Source: Roseibium sp. TrichSKD4
GTDB lineage: Bacteria; Pseudomonadota; Alphaproteobacteria; Rhizobiales; Stappiaceae
DNA: 64,000 nt
Assembly: GCF_000148725.1 (NCBI RefSeq)
Contig: NZ_GL476304.1
Span: forward strand, 212,527 to 276,526
Reading direction: 5' to 3'
Below the pieces are notes generated by a model that was given only the letters and a program-made list of their open reading frames with translations, did no database searches and was not told the origin of the DNA. Numbering within the stretch: the first letter of the stretch is position 1; each line of letters starts with the position of its first letter. A program made the position numbers and the translations under genes. Shown piece after piece: positions 8,658 through 17,279 of this stretch.

Positions 8658-9170
8658 ATGAGCCCTATCAAGCGCGAAATTCTTCGCAGCTCATACCACT
8701 TTGGCACTCGCGCGCTCCATCCGAAAATATGGAATGTGCGATAGATCGCAGACTTTCCAATAATGCTTGACTGAAGGTGACTTTGAAATCGGCAATCAAG
8801 TCCGTGGACGATCCGTGCGACCGCCTATCGTACCAAGTGCAACTTACCACGAACTTACCCCACAGAAACGCGTTCCTTACAAAAAAAGCGTCAGCCAGAA
8901 AATTCACAGTGTCCCACTACCCACCTGTGCCAAATGCGGCACAAACAACGGAAAGCTTATCGTGTCGACCGCGGTCAATTAACGCTAACTTACTCCCGAA
9001 AGTTGCGTATGATAATAATCGGGACTCAACCGGCGATCCTCAGTGGGGCACCTGATGGACGATATTGTTCAAGCACTGGTCAATAAATACATTGATGACT
9101 TTAAGGAAATTTCACGCAGTTTCACGGAAAAAAGTTAGCAAAAACGGTTAACGTTTGGTAAGCGTCAGAA
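8658..9170. other. About 510 nt without a supportable gene
   Basis: Open frames here are short and have no recognisable composition or ribosome sites. One 28-codon frame (9055-9138, MDDIVQAL...) could be a small gene, but I cannot support it. The stretch is probably decayed island DNA. Confidence 0.5.
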
Positions 9171-9344
9171 ATGACTGTTGATCCAGCTAGGACTTTGGCC
9201 GCTTTGTACATCCGCGTTGATGAGGAAGGTGTCCCGGTGAAACAAATTTCAGACTTTCCTGACGATGCCGATTTGTTGGTTGACCTTAGGATTGAGTTTG
9301 ATCGCATGTTAAGAACCCGCAACGAATTGATCAGCCCCACCTGA
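9171..9344 (+). CDS. Small ORF running into the IS3-type end
   Basis: A 57-codon frame (MTVDPARTLAALYIRVDEE...) with a hydrophilic, protein-like composition. Its last codons lie inside the left inverted repeat of the insertion sequence that begins at 9328, so its natural C-terminus is missing. No family recognised. It is on the opposite strand to the truncated antirepressor on the other side of the element. Confidence 0.35.
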   Translation: MTVDPARTLAALYIRVDEEGVPVKQISDFPDDADLLVDLRIEFDRMLRTRNELISPT

Positions 9345-9361
9345 GTGGTCCGTTTTGATTG

Positions 9362-10159
9362 TTAGTGCATGACTGGGCTTTGGTCCATCCGGACGATGGT
9401 TTCTGGTGCCGGTGGTCGGTAGCCCAAGGCGCTGTGTGGGCGTTTGGTATTGTAATGTTTCCTCCATTGTTCAATCAGGATTTGTGCTTCCTTTAAGCTG
9501 TAGAAGATTTCACCATTGAGTAGCTCATCTCGGAGGCGGGCGTTGAAGCTCTCGCAGTATCCGTTCTCCCATGGCGAACCTGGTTCGATGTACGCGGTCT
9601 TTGCACCCACAGCGTTGATCCAGTCCCTGACTGCCTGAGCAATGAACTCCGGCCCATTGTCTGATCTGATGTAGGCTGGAACACCTCGCAGGATGAAGAG
9701 ATCCGTTAGCACATCAATCACGTCGGTGGAGTTCAGATTTCGCTTCACCCGGATTGCCAGGCACTCTCGGGAATACTCGTCCAGGATGTTCAGTGTCCGG
9801 AACGCTTTTCCTTCATTGGTTCGGCAGTGCACGAAGTCATAGCTCCAGACATGATTGGGATACTCTGGCCGCAGCCGGACACATGATCCGTCGTTCAGCC
9901 AGAGCCGCCCTCTCTTCGGTTGTTTCATTGGCACTTTCAGCCCCTCTCGTCGCCACAGCCGCTCAACACGCTTGTCATTCACATGCCAACCAGCATCTCT
10001 GAGCAGAGCTGCAATACGCCTGTAACCGTAACGGCCAAACTCACGGGCGAGTGCGATCATATCCGCCACAAGACGTTCTTCGTCAGCACGCCCTGCTGGA
10101 GGTTTCCTCTGCGTAGACCGGTGCTGACCCAGAACACGACAGGTTCGGCGCTCTGACAC
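9362..10159 (-). CDS. IS3-family transposase OrfB (DDE integrase domain)
   Basis: A 265-residue integrase-fold catalytic subunit. An HTH_21-type segment (GRYGYRRIAALLRDAGW) is followed by the rve catalytic core. The DDE residues are visible as VWSYDFV (first Asp), YIRSDNGPEF (second Asp) and SPWENGYCESFNARLRDELL (Glu). The C-terminus ends with the typical NTKRPHSALGYRPPAPE. The real product is probably an OrfAB fusion made by -1 frameshifting from orfA, since the frame is open upstream of the nominal start. The reading frame is intact. Confidence 0.92.
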   Translation of the reverse strand: MSERRTCRVLGQHRSTQRKPPAGRADEERLVADMIALAREFGRYGYRRIAALLRDAGWHVNDKRVERLWRREGLKVPMKQPKRGRLWLNDGSCVRLRPEYPNHVWSYDFVHCRTNEGKAFRTLNILDEYSRECLAIRVKRNLNSTDVIDVLTDLFILRGVPAYIRSDNGPEFIAQAVRDWINAVGAKTAYIEPGSPWENGYCESFNARLRDELLNGEIFYSLKEAQILIEQWRKHYNTKRPHSALGYRPPAPETIVRMDQSPVMH

Positions 10160-10209
10160 GCCGAGATGCTGACGAATGTGATTGATGCAGGCTCGACGAC
10201 GGGCGGGGC

Positions 10210-10488
10210 TCAGAAGTTTCCCTTTGCGGCCTCCGACAAGATCAACTTGTCCAGGGTCAGGTCAGACACTGCCTTGCGCAGCCGCTCGTTCTCTTTCTGA
10301 AGGCGTTTGAGTTCTTTCAGTTGGTCGGTTCCCATCCCACCATACTGCTTTCGCCACCGGTAATACGTCTGTTCGGTGATACGAACCTGCCGAATGGCAT
10401 CAATGCGCGGCATGCCTTGGCCGACAAGGACTTCAACCTGCCGCAACTTCGAGACAATTTCTTCTGGCTTGTGACGTTTCGTAGCCAT
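10210..10488 (-). CDS. IS3-family transposase OrfA (HTH)
   Basis: A 92-residue protein with the HTH_Tnp_1 domain (KPEEIVSKLRQVEVLVGQG, RITEQTYYRWRKQYGGM) and a leucine-zipper-like C-terminus (LKELKRLQKENERLRKAVSDL). It binds the IS ends and combines with OrfB. It starts with ATG just inside the right inverted repeat. Confidence 0.92.
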   Translation of the reverse strand: MATKRHKPEEIVSKLRQVEVLVGQGMPRIDAIRQVRITEQTYYRWRKQYGGMGTDQLKELKRLQKENERLRKAVSDLTLDKLILSEAAKGNF

Positions 10489-10544
10489 GTTGATCCTCCG
10501 TTTTCCTAAACATAACGATGGACCACTTCAAAGGGGGAGGATCA

Positions 10545-11023
10545 AGTCGCTCATGGGCGTCCACTTCCTTTTGCATTCCCTCGATCTGACGGTCCTTCTC
10601 CGCGATCTGAAGGGCGTAACCCTTGGTGATCTCTAGAAGTTGGCGGGGATTGGCAAGGAGACCATCCACCGTGACAGGCTGTTTTGCCCTGCGCTCGCAC
10701 TCTATGAAATATTGGCGGGCCTGCTTGCCCTTGTCGTTCCGCTCAACCATGGCAAGTTCTTTCGCCATGTCTAGGGAAAGAGCGTATTCCTGCCGGGGCC
10801 GACCTTTTTGGGAGTTTTCCCGAAAAGTCACGAAGTCCCGGTTTTCAACGAAACCGTATTGACTGATACGCTGCTTAATCCAGTGAGCAAACTCTTCACC
10901 ACACTCCAAAAACCCGTGCAGTTCTCGTGCATCGACGGTCTGGATTAAATCGTGCCCGATATTTCCTTCAGACACGACAGGAAAGCTGGATTTTTGCTGG
11001 TCTAGGTTCAGTTCGTTTTGCAT
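10545..11023 (-). pseudogene. Phage AntA/AntB-type antirepressor, truncated by IS
   Basis: About 159 residues of a phage antirepressor starting at ATG 11023 (MQNELNLDQQ). The AntA/AntB domain is clear: VDARELHGFLECGEEFAHWI, YGFVENRDFVTF, RPRQEYALSLDMAKELAMVE and ARQYFIECERR. The following linker and coiled coil begin (LLANPRQLLEITKGYALQIAEKDRQ), but the gene stops at the IS end at 10544, so the C-terminal (KilAC/ORF11-type) domain is gone. The frame runs on into IS sequence until 10433. Antirepressors normally inactivate the prophage repressor; this one is probably non-functional. Confidence 0.85.
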
Positions 11024-11173
11024 ATCTAGTCTCCATCGGCGTCCGGCCACCAATCCCGGAAACGCACAGGGGTTCGCTTTCGCAAACACCGGAGCCGATG
11101 AAGCTGGGTGTCTGCGTTTCTTCTCCATTGGGTGCGGAGAAACTGGTGATTTCAGTATTTCAGGTTCGAGCGA

Positions 11174-11485
11174 TCAGCCCGCTACGCAGCTTAGTTCAGC
11201 GCGAATAAGCAGATAATTACCGACATCGTAGAAATTGGCGCCGCTGGCGTGTAACTCGTCAGCAGCATGATTGCGCACGTTATAATCGTGACTGCCGGAA
11301 ACCTTGAGAGAAAACCCCTCTCCCCGATCATCTGCGGTCAGGGTGTAACCGGCGCTTTCCATAACGCTCACATATCGCGCTACAGCCGATGCAACCGATG
11401 GCGGCACATCTGCCAGTACCGGGACCGGAGCTGCCGCCACAGCCCCCACCAACCCGAAGAATGAACGACGGTCCATGTTCATCAT
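11174..11485 (-). CDS. Small Tat-signal exported protein
   Basis: A 103-residue protein with a twin-arginine signal peptide (MNMDRRSFFGLVGAVAAAPV, then an ALA-type cleavage region VPVLAD). The mature part is about 75 residues and of unknown family. The start is placed at ATG 11485, which overlaps the stop of the upstream phage-type gene by 4 nt (ATGA), indicating translational coupling. It may act in the periplasm. The function is not recognisable. Confidence 0.6.
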   Translation of the reverse strand: MMNMDRRSFFGLVGAVAAAPVPVLADVPPSVASAVARYVSVMESAGYTLTADDRGEGFSLKVSGSHDYNVRNHAADELHASGANFYDVGNYLLIRAELSCVAG

Positions 11486-11763
11486 GCCGCCATCCTCCAC
11501 TCAGCCCGCAGGCGATCAACACGAGCAAAGTCCGCAGCGCCCATCCGGGTTTTAAGTTCAATCCGGATGATTTCACCCTTGATTTCGTCCTGCCGGCTAA
11601 CCGGCGCTTCCAGCTTGCCCAAACGAGCGTCCTGCCAGACATATTTCAGAGTGGCTGCAAAAGCTTCCGCTTAGGAAACACTGCCATAGGACACCGGGTA
11701 CAGCTTGCGGTTCTCACGTACCCGCTTGTGTGCTTCCTTCATGATCTGTGACTTGTTCAACAT
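11482..11763 (-). pseudogene. Small phage-type gene with in-frame stop
   Basis: A frame of 94 codons from ATG 11763 reads MLNKSQIMKEAHKRVRENRK, and after an in-frame TAA at 11671-11673 continues as AEAFAATLKYVWQDARLGKL to the stop at 11482. The two halves together resemble short phage proteins of the type NKSQIMKxAH..., whose second half is (F)AExLKxAW. The stop falls exactly where the two halves would join. It is therefore a nonsense-mutated gene, or one that needs readthrough. It is divergent from the HTH regulator at 11856. Confidence 0.6.
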
Positions 11764-11795
11764 TGCCTTGCCATTCGCTCCTTGTTGCCTTACAG

Positions 11796-11843
11796 ATTTT
11801 TTGTAGGCCAACACAAAACAAAAAGAAACACAAATTTTGTAGG
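11796..11843. promoter_or_regulatory. Candidate operator: direct repeats in divergent gap
   Basis: Two copies of ttttgtagg (ending at 11807 and 11843) lie 36 bp apart in the short A/T-rich region between the leftward phage-type gene and the rightward XRE regulator. Such repeats in a divergent phage regulatory region are plausible repressor sites. This is inference only. Confidence 0.3.
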
Positions 11844-11855
11844 ATAACAAATTTT

Positions 11856-12149
11856 ATGTCCGACCAAGACCGGCGAATTGATGCAAGAACACTCAAAGCC
11901 GCGCGAGCCTTACTAGGTTGGAGCGCGGCTGACTTGTCCAATGCATCGGGAGTTCCTCAGGACACAATCCGTTCATTCGAATCCGGGCGCACCAAATCCT
12001 TCACAACACTTAATGGGGAGGCCCTTGTTTCTACCCTTGCAAAAGAAGGCGTCTCCTTCATTTGTGAATTTGACAAGGCAACAGGTCCCGGCGTTTGCTA
12101 CAATCGTCTCAGCACCCGATGGCAAACACCCTCCAATACAACTGATTAG
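11856..12149 (+). CDS. XRE-family helix-turn-helix regulator
   Basis: A 97-residue DNA-binding protein starting at ATG 11856. The helix-turn-helix spans about residues 8-55 (LKAARALLGWSAADLSNASG and VPQDTIRSFESGRTK), the common cI/Cro-like fold of small alphaproteobacterial regulators. The C-terminal segment (LAKEGVSFICEFD) matches the usual short beta tail of these regulators. It stands divergent from the decayed phage genes on its left and probably regulated them. Confidence 0.82.
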   Translation: MSDQDRRIDARTLKAARALLGWSAADLSNASGVPQDTIRSFESGRTKSFTTLNGEALVSTLAKEGVSFICEFDKATGPGVCYNRLSTRWQTPSNTTD

Positions 12150-12220
12150 CAGTCGTTCAACAATTCTCCTTCGTTCACGGTGTTACAGCACCGTGGCCCC
12201 CGCCGGTCAGCGGGGAAGAT

Positions 12221-12499
12221 ATGGAAAGGCAAATGAACCCAACACCCAATGAGTCATGGGCATGCATTGCTCAATCCAATCAGTATTTTCTTTTGATCGC
12301 AGTTTGCGGCGCGATACTTTTATTCGCCTACATCCGGCGGACTTACCGACTGAGCTACACTGAAACTCTTTTGGCTATGGTGGGGCGAGTTCGGCTTAAA
12401 TACACATGGCGACTTGCGCTTCTGCATGCCGGAGTTTTGCTCAGTCCATTTGCGCCAATTACGATACAGATTTATGCCTGCAGCAAATCGCTGACCTGA
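12221..12499 (+). CDS. Hypothetical membrane protein
   Basis: A 92-residue open frame. One hydrophobic helix (YFLLIAVCGAILLFAYI) at about residues 22-38 is followed by a basic loop, and a second hydrophobic segment (LALLHAGVLLSPFAPITIQI) lies near the C-terminus. No family recognised. It follows the XRE regulator by 71 nt. Confidence 0.4.
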   Translation: MERQMNPTPNESWACIAQSNQYFLLIAVCGAILLFAYIRRTYRLSYTETLLAMVGRVRLKYTWRLALLHAGVLLSPFAPITIQIYACSKSLT

Positions 12500-12514
12500 C
12501 TGTTTTTATCAGTT

Positions 12515-12688
12515 TCACCCGTGTGCTTTCGGGCACTTATGCGTCTGGACTTCCTGCCCCCAAGCGATAGTCACCTTCCCTTCCGCAACCTCGATCATGG
12601 CTGCCTTTGGGAAAGCTTCTCTCAGCCGCTCTTTGCAGCCGTAGAAACCGGGGTCGGTATAGACGACCGGAACTCCGTTGATGGTCAT
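12515..12688 (-). CDS. Small hypothetical protein
   Basis: A 57-residue protein from ATG 12688 with a good ribosome site (GGAGAG four bases upstream). The sequence begins MTINGVPVVYTDPGFYGCKE and looks like a compact beta-alpha-beta domain. Family unknown. It is probably an early phage or island gene. Confidence 0.5.
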   Translation of the reverse strand: MTINGVPVVYTDPGFYGCKERLREAFPKAAMIEVAEGKVTIAWGQEVQTHKCPKAHG

Positions 12689-12771
12689 TGTTCTCTCCAA
12701 AGAAAAACCCGCCACCGGTTAGGGTGACGGGTCGCAGTGAAAACGGCCCCGATTTGAGATGAGACAGCATC

Positions 12772-12954
12772 TCAATGGGGCCGCCTCCGGTCCCACCGAA
12801 GCCTTCCAAGACTCATTCGGCAGGCAGTCGAAAGGATGACCTCGCTTTTGTCCCCATCGTCTGCGGTGATCAATCCGCTCGTTTGGGCTTTGTACGAGGC
12901 CCGCTGAAATGGCTCCGATGTAATCCGAGGACGCGGATAAGTGACCGAAGCCAT
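12772..12954 (-). CDS. Possible small ORF
   Basis: A 60-codon frame (MASVTYPRPRITSEPFQRAS...) with no clear ribosome site and no recognised family. It is listed because the orientation matches its neighbours, but it may not be a gene. Nothing else in 12716-13259 can be supported. Confidence 0.25.
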   Translation of the reverse strand: MASVTYPRPRITSEPFQRASYKAQTSGLITADDGDKSEVILSTACRMSLGRLRWDRRRPH

Positions 12955-13259
12955 ATCAGGACCGGCAGCACACTACCGGAGGGTTAAATCTGTGCGCAGG
13001 GCATCCCAATCTGCCGCTAGTATGCTATGGCCGTGTCACGGGTGTTTTGACTTCATCTCCAGACCAGCCGAAACCGGTACACCGTCCATGCCAGGGAGTT
13101 TTGCGGGTTCCAACGACCGTCTATTCGGCCCGCTGCGCAACCTCTTTATGGTCAAGCTGCAACTGCTGCCATCTTACGTGTTCTTATACCCTGTTTTTCC
13201 CGAAAGTGATGCACCAAATCTTCATCAGCACACTCAGGTAAAACGCTTGATTTACAGAA

Positions 13260-13634
13260 CTATACAATCAACACATGAAGTCCTGTGTTAAATCTTCGAT
13301 TCAGCGTTACTCTATTGATCCCGAGTTCCCGCGCAAGGCTGCTTGTCGAACGATCATGCACCCATGCAGCGACCTTGCCGACTACCGCCGTTCTCAGTTT
13401 CAGGTCTTTGATTTCAGCAAGCCATATCCACGTCTCTTCCATACGCGAGATAGCCGCTGCTGAAGGTATCGGAGTTCTGGGATCATCGGCATCGATAGGC
13501 TCAGATTCAGGCATTGCCTCAGGCCAACATGTCGTCGGTCCTTTAGGGCGTGGTCTGGTCACAGAGCGGTCCAAGACCACCTGCGCTTCGACCAGCCGTT
13601 CGATGATGAGAAATTCGAGATGTGCGACAGTCAT
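13260..13634 (-). CDS. DUF6362-like phage HTH protein
   Basis: A 124-residue protein. The pattern of an N-terminal helix (FLIIERLVEAQVVLDR), a Pro-rich middle, a helix (AAAISRMEETWIWLAEI) and a C-terminal helix-turn-helix (SSLARELGINRVTLNRRF) matches short DUF6362-type proteins of alphaproteobacterial phages. Such proteins lie in phage packaging or regulation regions and have no assigned reaction. The last residues (HVLIV) are shorter than expected, so the end may be trimmed. The assignment is from pattern memory. Confidence 0.6.
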   Translation of the reverse strand: MTVAHLEFLIIERLVEAQVVLDRSVTRPRPKGPTTCWPEAMPESEPIDADDPRTPIPSAAAISRMEETWIWLAEIKDLKLRTAVVGKVAAWVHDRSTSSLARELGINRVTLNRRFNTGLHVLIV

Positions 13635-13836
13635 CAGGTGTTCCTTCGGTTATATGTCCGAATAGGTTCACCTGTTAGTTTACTGTCTTTTCTTTCAATT
13701 TACCTAGGTGCAGCTACCAGAGAAAGAGTTTGTTTTCAATTTTTCGAAAGTCGATTATTCCTCGAGGACGAATAATTTTATCCAAAAGTTAGTATTTATA
13801 TGCCAACAGCATAGTAATAGCGCTCTAAAATGCCAT

Positions 13837-15159
13837 ATGGGGAATATACGCAGAATGATTGACACCAATGACACCGGGGAGATGCCCTGTACCGATGCGA
13901 CAGGTGGCTTGCTCTATCGCCTCGTATGGAAATGGCATTTCCTGGCGGCCTTATATGTTCTGCCTTTCATGATGATGTTGTCTTTAACCGGTGGGATTTA
14001 CCTCTTTAAACCCCAGATCGAATCTTGGTTATATGCCGATGCGTTTTACGTTTCACCGGAATCTGATACGCTGTCCTATGAAGACCAAATTGCAGCTGTC
14101 GAAGTCGCTGTTGGCATTACCCGCCTACGCGGTGTGACTACCTATGACGACCCGAACCGCTCGACCAAGATCGAGTTTAACGACATACACAAAGTGCGAT
14201 CTTACGCGTGGGTTAACCCCTACACAGGGGAGGTGTTGAAAGTCGCGTCCCGCGATAAGATGGCGATGCGCGTACTGCGCAAATTCCATGGTGAACTGCT
14301 TTTGGGTAGTTTCGGGACCAAATTCGTCGAAGCGGCGGCCCATTGGGCTGTGGTGATGTTCGCAACTGGCCTGTTTCTTTGGTGGCCACGGGGGCAACGG
14401 ACCCTCATCAAGGCCGTGAGCCTGCCTACAGGTATCGGTCGCTCTTGGTGGCGGGAAACACATTTGTTTACAGGATTCCTAGCTACGATCTTGATTGTGC
14501 CAATCATCTTCTCTGGTCTGCCATGGACGGATGTTTGGGGCGGTAGCTTGAAATATATTCAGGAACAAACCGATACCAAGTCCAAAAGCTTGCGATTTGG
14601 TGGGTCTGCGCCCAACTCAACTACCAACGAAGGAGATACCATTACATATGCAATGGTATTTGAAGTAGCGAAGAAGCAAGGTCTGGTCGCCCCCTATGAA
14701 ACCCGCCCACCAAAAAACAATGAGGCTGCTTTCTGGTTGCGCTCGGCGAGTATCGACCGGACTGAACAGACCGAATTGATCATCGATCAATACTCTGGAA
14801 CGGTACTAAAGAGACACAACTTCGGCGACAATCCGGCTTTGGCGCAAACGGTGTCTTACGGGATTTCGTTCCACCAAGGGGAGCTCTACGGCTGGCTCAA
14901 TATAGCACAAAACACATTTGCAGCCCTGGTAGGCGTCGTCCTGTCCGTCAGCGGATTCGCTGCTTGGTGGATGCGGAGGCCTGCGGGCAGCCTCGGGGTA
15001 CCTGCCGCACCCGACGCGGCCCTGTCGAACGGTATGATCATTCTCATTATCGGTCTTGCTATTTTCTTTCCATTGATGGGAGGGACGCTCGTTTTGGCAC
15101 TAGTTCTGGACTGGCTGATTTTCCGCCATCTAGGTTGGTTCCGTGCCCGCACCAACTGA
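13837..15159 (+). CDS. PepSY-associated transmembrane protein
   Basis: A roughly 440-residue inner-membrane protein of the PepSY_TM family. Helices are visible at FLAALYVLPFMMMLSLTGGI, AAHWAVVMFATGLFLWW, FTGFLATILIVPIIFSGL, FAALVGVVLSVSGFAAWW, and a final pair around MIILIIGLAIFFPLMGG. Periplasmic loops carry PepSY-like segments. Conserved features are the early WHFLAALY and FHGELLLGSFG / FHQGELYG motifs. Relatives often accompany siderophore receptors or act as ferric-siderophore/flavin reductases. No receptor is adjacent here. ATG 13837 or 13855 is more likely than the far-upstream frame start at 13708. It is flanked by phage debris and an IS5-type element. Confidence 0.85.
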   Translation: MGNIRRMIDTNDTGEMPCTDATGGLLYRLVWKWHFLAALYVLPFMMMLSLTGGIYLFKPQIESWLYADAFYVSPESDTLSYEDQIAAVEVAVGITRLRGVTTYDDPNRSTKIEFNDIHKVRSYAWVNPYTGEVLKVASRDKMAMRVLRKFHGELLLGSFGTKFVEAAAHWAVVMFATGLFLWWPRGQRTLIKAVSLPTGIGRSWWRETHLFTGFLATILIVPIIFSGLPWTDVWGGSLKYIQEQTDTKSKSLRFGGSAPNSTTNEGDTITYAMVFEVAKKQGLVAPYETRPPKNNEAAFWLRSASIDRTEQTELIIDQYSGTVLKRHNFGDNPALAQTVSYGISFHQGELYGWLNIAQNTFAALVGVVLSVSGFAAWWMRRPAGSLGVPAAPDAALSNGMIILIIGLAIFFPLMGGTLVLALVLDWLIFRHLGWFRARTN

Positions 15160-15507
15160 CTGATCAAGTGAGGGGTCACAGCTAGAGGCATGTTGTTAAT
15201 TGCAAAATGCGGATATTGAATAAACGTTAAATATATATCTCATGTTGCAGTTTGATACTTGTTAAATTGAACGGAGAGTGTACGAAAACAGCCCCGGTAT
15301 TGAAACGGTCACGTAACAGCCAAATAAATACGCGGTTTTGTGCAGAAACGTGCATTGTGTTGCTGCAATGGCGTACTGTTGCCCTTAAATTCCTCGGGGG
15401 TGGCTATAGCGTCCGCTGTGCCGCAATTTCAAAATTCAAATAACTTTCTAGGGTCCAGACTCAATTCTGAGACTTGAAAGAAAGTTTTTTCCGGCTAGAT
15501 TATCGAT
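15160..15507. other. Intergenic stretch, ~350 nt
   Basis: No supportable gene. Near 15450-15490 a segment reading gggtccagactcaattctga resembles the kind of terminal sequence seen in IS5-family elements and could be an IS scar. I cannot define both ends. Confidence 0.35.
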
Positions 15508-15864
15508 ATGAATACAAACCGTGCTGTTGAGATAGTAGTTGCTGCTGACGAACCAGCTCTTTTCTATGATTCCATTGCTTCCGCAGAATTGCACCTTGAA
15601 TCGACTGACGTTCAGGATGGCGTATATGGCCCTGTTTTCGGCATCAAAGGTGAAGTCTACAGTATCAGAACTGCCGGGGACCGTGTAGCAATCATAGCCG
15701 ATCCTTTGGGACGAACCGATGTAATTGGCCTCAAAGAGGTGCTTTCAACTTTTTTGCGCACAATTAAACCCGACATGGTTATCCCTGACTGTTTGGATAC
15801 GATGTTACAATTGTGCACTCCCTACCTTGAATCTGTTTCCGTTATGCAGAAAACGCAATCATAA
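15508..15864 (+). CDS. Hypothetical protein
   Basis: A 118-residue acidic protein (MNTNRAVEIVVAADEPALFY...). No family recognised. Its last six bases overlap the stop of the leftward IS5-type transposase, so the C-terminus may be altered by the insertion. It is isolated between the PepSY gene and the insertion sequence. Confidence 0.4.
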   Translation: MNTNRAVEIVVAADEPALFYDSIASAELHLESTDVQDGVYGPVFGIKGEVYSIRTAGDRVAIIADPLGRTDVIGLKEVLSTFLRTIKPDMVIPDCLDTMLQLCTPYLESVSVMQKTQS

Positions 15865-16613
15865 CCAAAATGCGACGAGCATTGCCAAAGCGACTGCCGA
15901 GTGGAAGTTTCTGGCGAGCTTGTCATATCGGGTTGCGACACGGCGAAAATCTTTCAGCCTGCAAAACGCATTCTCTATCAAGTGACGATCTTTGTATCGA
16001 ACCTTGTCATATTTGATTTTCCGCAGGCGGTTTGACCTGCCAGGAATGACGGGAACAATTGCCTGTTCTCTCAACCGCTTACGCAAGGCATTTGCATCAT
16101 ACCCCTTGTCCCCGAGTAGATATCTTGCCCCTTTAAGGTCATCCAGCAGGCGCGGTGCGACCGGACTATCTGCTTCATTACCGCGTGTAAGGGTGAAAGC
16201 AAAGGGTCGGCCAATTACGTCTGTAAGGGCGTGAATTTTGGTGGTTTGGCCGCCGCGTGAGGGTCCAATCGCCTGATTTTTTGCCCCCCTTTACCGCCAT
16301 GGGCAGAACGATGAGCTTTCACATAGGTGCTGTCGATTGCAGTGCTTTTGGTAACTGCACTAGAGGTAGCAAGCACCTCCAGAAGTGCACTCCAAAAACG
16401 TTTGTAGGACCAGCGGTTGAAGCGATTGTAGACCGTAGTCGAGGGGCCATACTGTTCTGGGCAATCACACCACCGGCAACCGGTCTTCAGAACATGGATT
16501 ATACCGGAAATTACCCGTCGGTCGTCCACACGGTGCGCACCACCTTTGTGACGAGGCAAAAGGGGGGCTATCCCAGCCCATTGATCGTCTGACAACCAAA
16601 ATAAGTGTGACAT
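15859..16613 (-). mobile_element. IS5-family transposase with -1 frameshift
   Basis: One transposase in two overlapping frames. OrfA (16613 down to ~16260) starts MSHLFWLSDDQWAGIAPLLP and carries the first catalytic Asp in STAIDSTYVKAHRS. After the GGGGGGCAAAAAATC tract near 16275-16290 the frame must slip back one base to read QKNQAIGPSRGGQTTKIHAL and on through YLLGDKGYDA and RLREQAIVPVIPGR to YKDRHLIENAFCRLKDFRRV, ending at 15859. The A-run fits programmed -1 frameshifting known in the IS427-type group of IS5. Both halves are otherwise intact. I could not define matched inverted repeats, so one end may be lost. Confidence 0.82.
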
Positions 16614-16956
16614 CCAAGCCTCCAAATCACTGATATGAAACCTTGAATCTGATTTGTTAAATCTAATCAAGAGTATCAATGAGTTTTGAACCTAAAAGTA
16701 TTCAATTCTGAAGGGTGAAACCGAACCTACGATTTCGAAACTACAAACACTGTGTTCCCGGAATGGCTTGAATTTCGCTTACATTGTACTTGGCGTGGAT
16801 CTCAATCCCGAAACCGAAGCAATTTTGAAACTACTTCACTCGAAACCCGATAAAGTTCTTCCTCTACTCGCTTTGCTGAGTGACTAGCTTCCGAATGCCT
16901 GCGTGATTGCCGCGAAGTGCCTCTCGCATACTGTTGGCGTATTGAACAATTATCAT

Positions 16957-17127
16957 TTAAACGGAACAGCTGACCACGGCAGCAGGAATCCAAATTTCCT
17001 CGACCGGACCCGACAGGCCGTTCTTTTCGTATTTCAGAACCTCAACGTTATCACCCGGTGAGTACCTTGGCTTGTCCGACCAATCAAACACAGCCTCTAA
17101 TTCTAGAATCTCGGAAAGTCCTGCCAT
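16957..17127 (-). CDS. Small hypothetical protein
   Basis: A 56-residue frame from ATG 17127 (MAGLSEILELEAVFDWSDKP..., with a PGDNVEVLKYEKNG loop suggesting a small SH3-like beta barrel). The composition is protein-like. No recognised family. It lies about 150 nt before the peptide precursor gene and reads away from it; a link to that locus is not shown. Nothing else in 16614-17279 is supportable. Confidence 0.4.
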   Translation of the reverse strand: MAGLSEILELEAVFDWSDKPRYSPGDNVEVLKYEKNGLSGPVEEIWIPAAVVSCSV

Positions 17128-17279
17128 AACGCGCTTAGATTCAGCGAAAGACCCTCACCCTCTACTTACGTAGTTTGCTCTAGACTTCGGTACGGAACCC
17201 GAATTTTTCGGCCACGTGCTACTGGTTAATAATGCGTTTATTGATTTTGTACAGTTTTCCGCATTCGAGGGATAAACCC

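Larger units (their letters stand above)
9328..10544 (-). mobile_element. IS3-family insertion sequence (~1217 bp)
   Basis: The ends are imperfect inverted repeats starting TGATC: TGATCAGCCCCACCTGAGTG on the left, and TGATCCTCCCCCTTTGAAGT read inward from the right. It encodes the usual orfA and orfB, both leftward. Flanking tetranucleotides (gaat at the left, agtc at the right) do not match, so no target-site duplication is seen. This suggests a deletion or recombination beside the element after insertion. Confidence 0.85.

Noticed and set aside
8668-9055. Several 60-90 codon frames on both strands
   Set aside because: No ribosome sites, odd composition, mutual overlap and no family resemblance.
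12941-13291. 116-codon + strand frame
   Set aside because: No ribosome site, no recognisable motifs, and it overlaps the better-supported DUF6362-like gene on the other strand.
15829-16650. ccttgaatctg near both ends of the IS5 element as terminal repeats
   Set aside because: The two copies are in direct, not inverted, orientation, so they cannot be the terminal inverted repeats as they stand.
15461-16714. Direct repeat tcaattctga on both sides of the IS5 region as a target duplication
   Set aside because: It is only ten bases and far from the transposase ends, and IS5 elements make short TA-type duplications; chance is likely.
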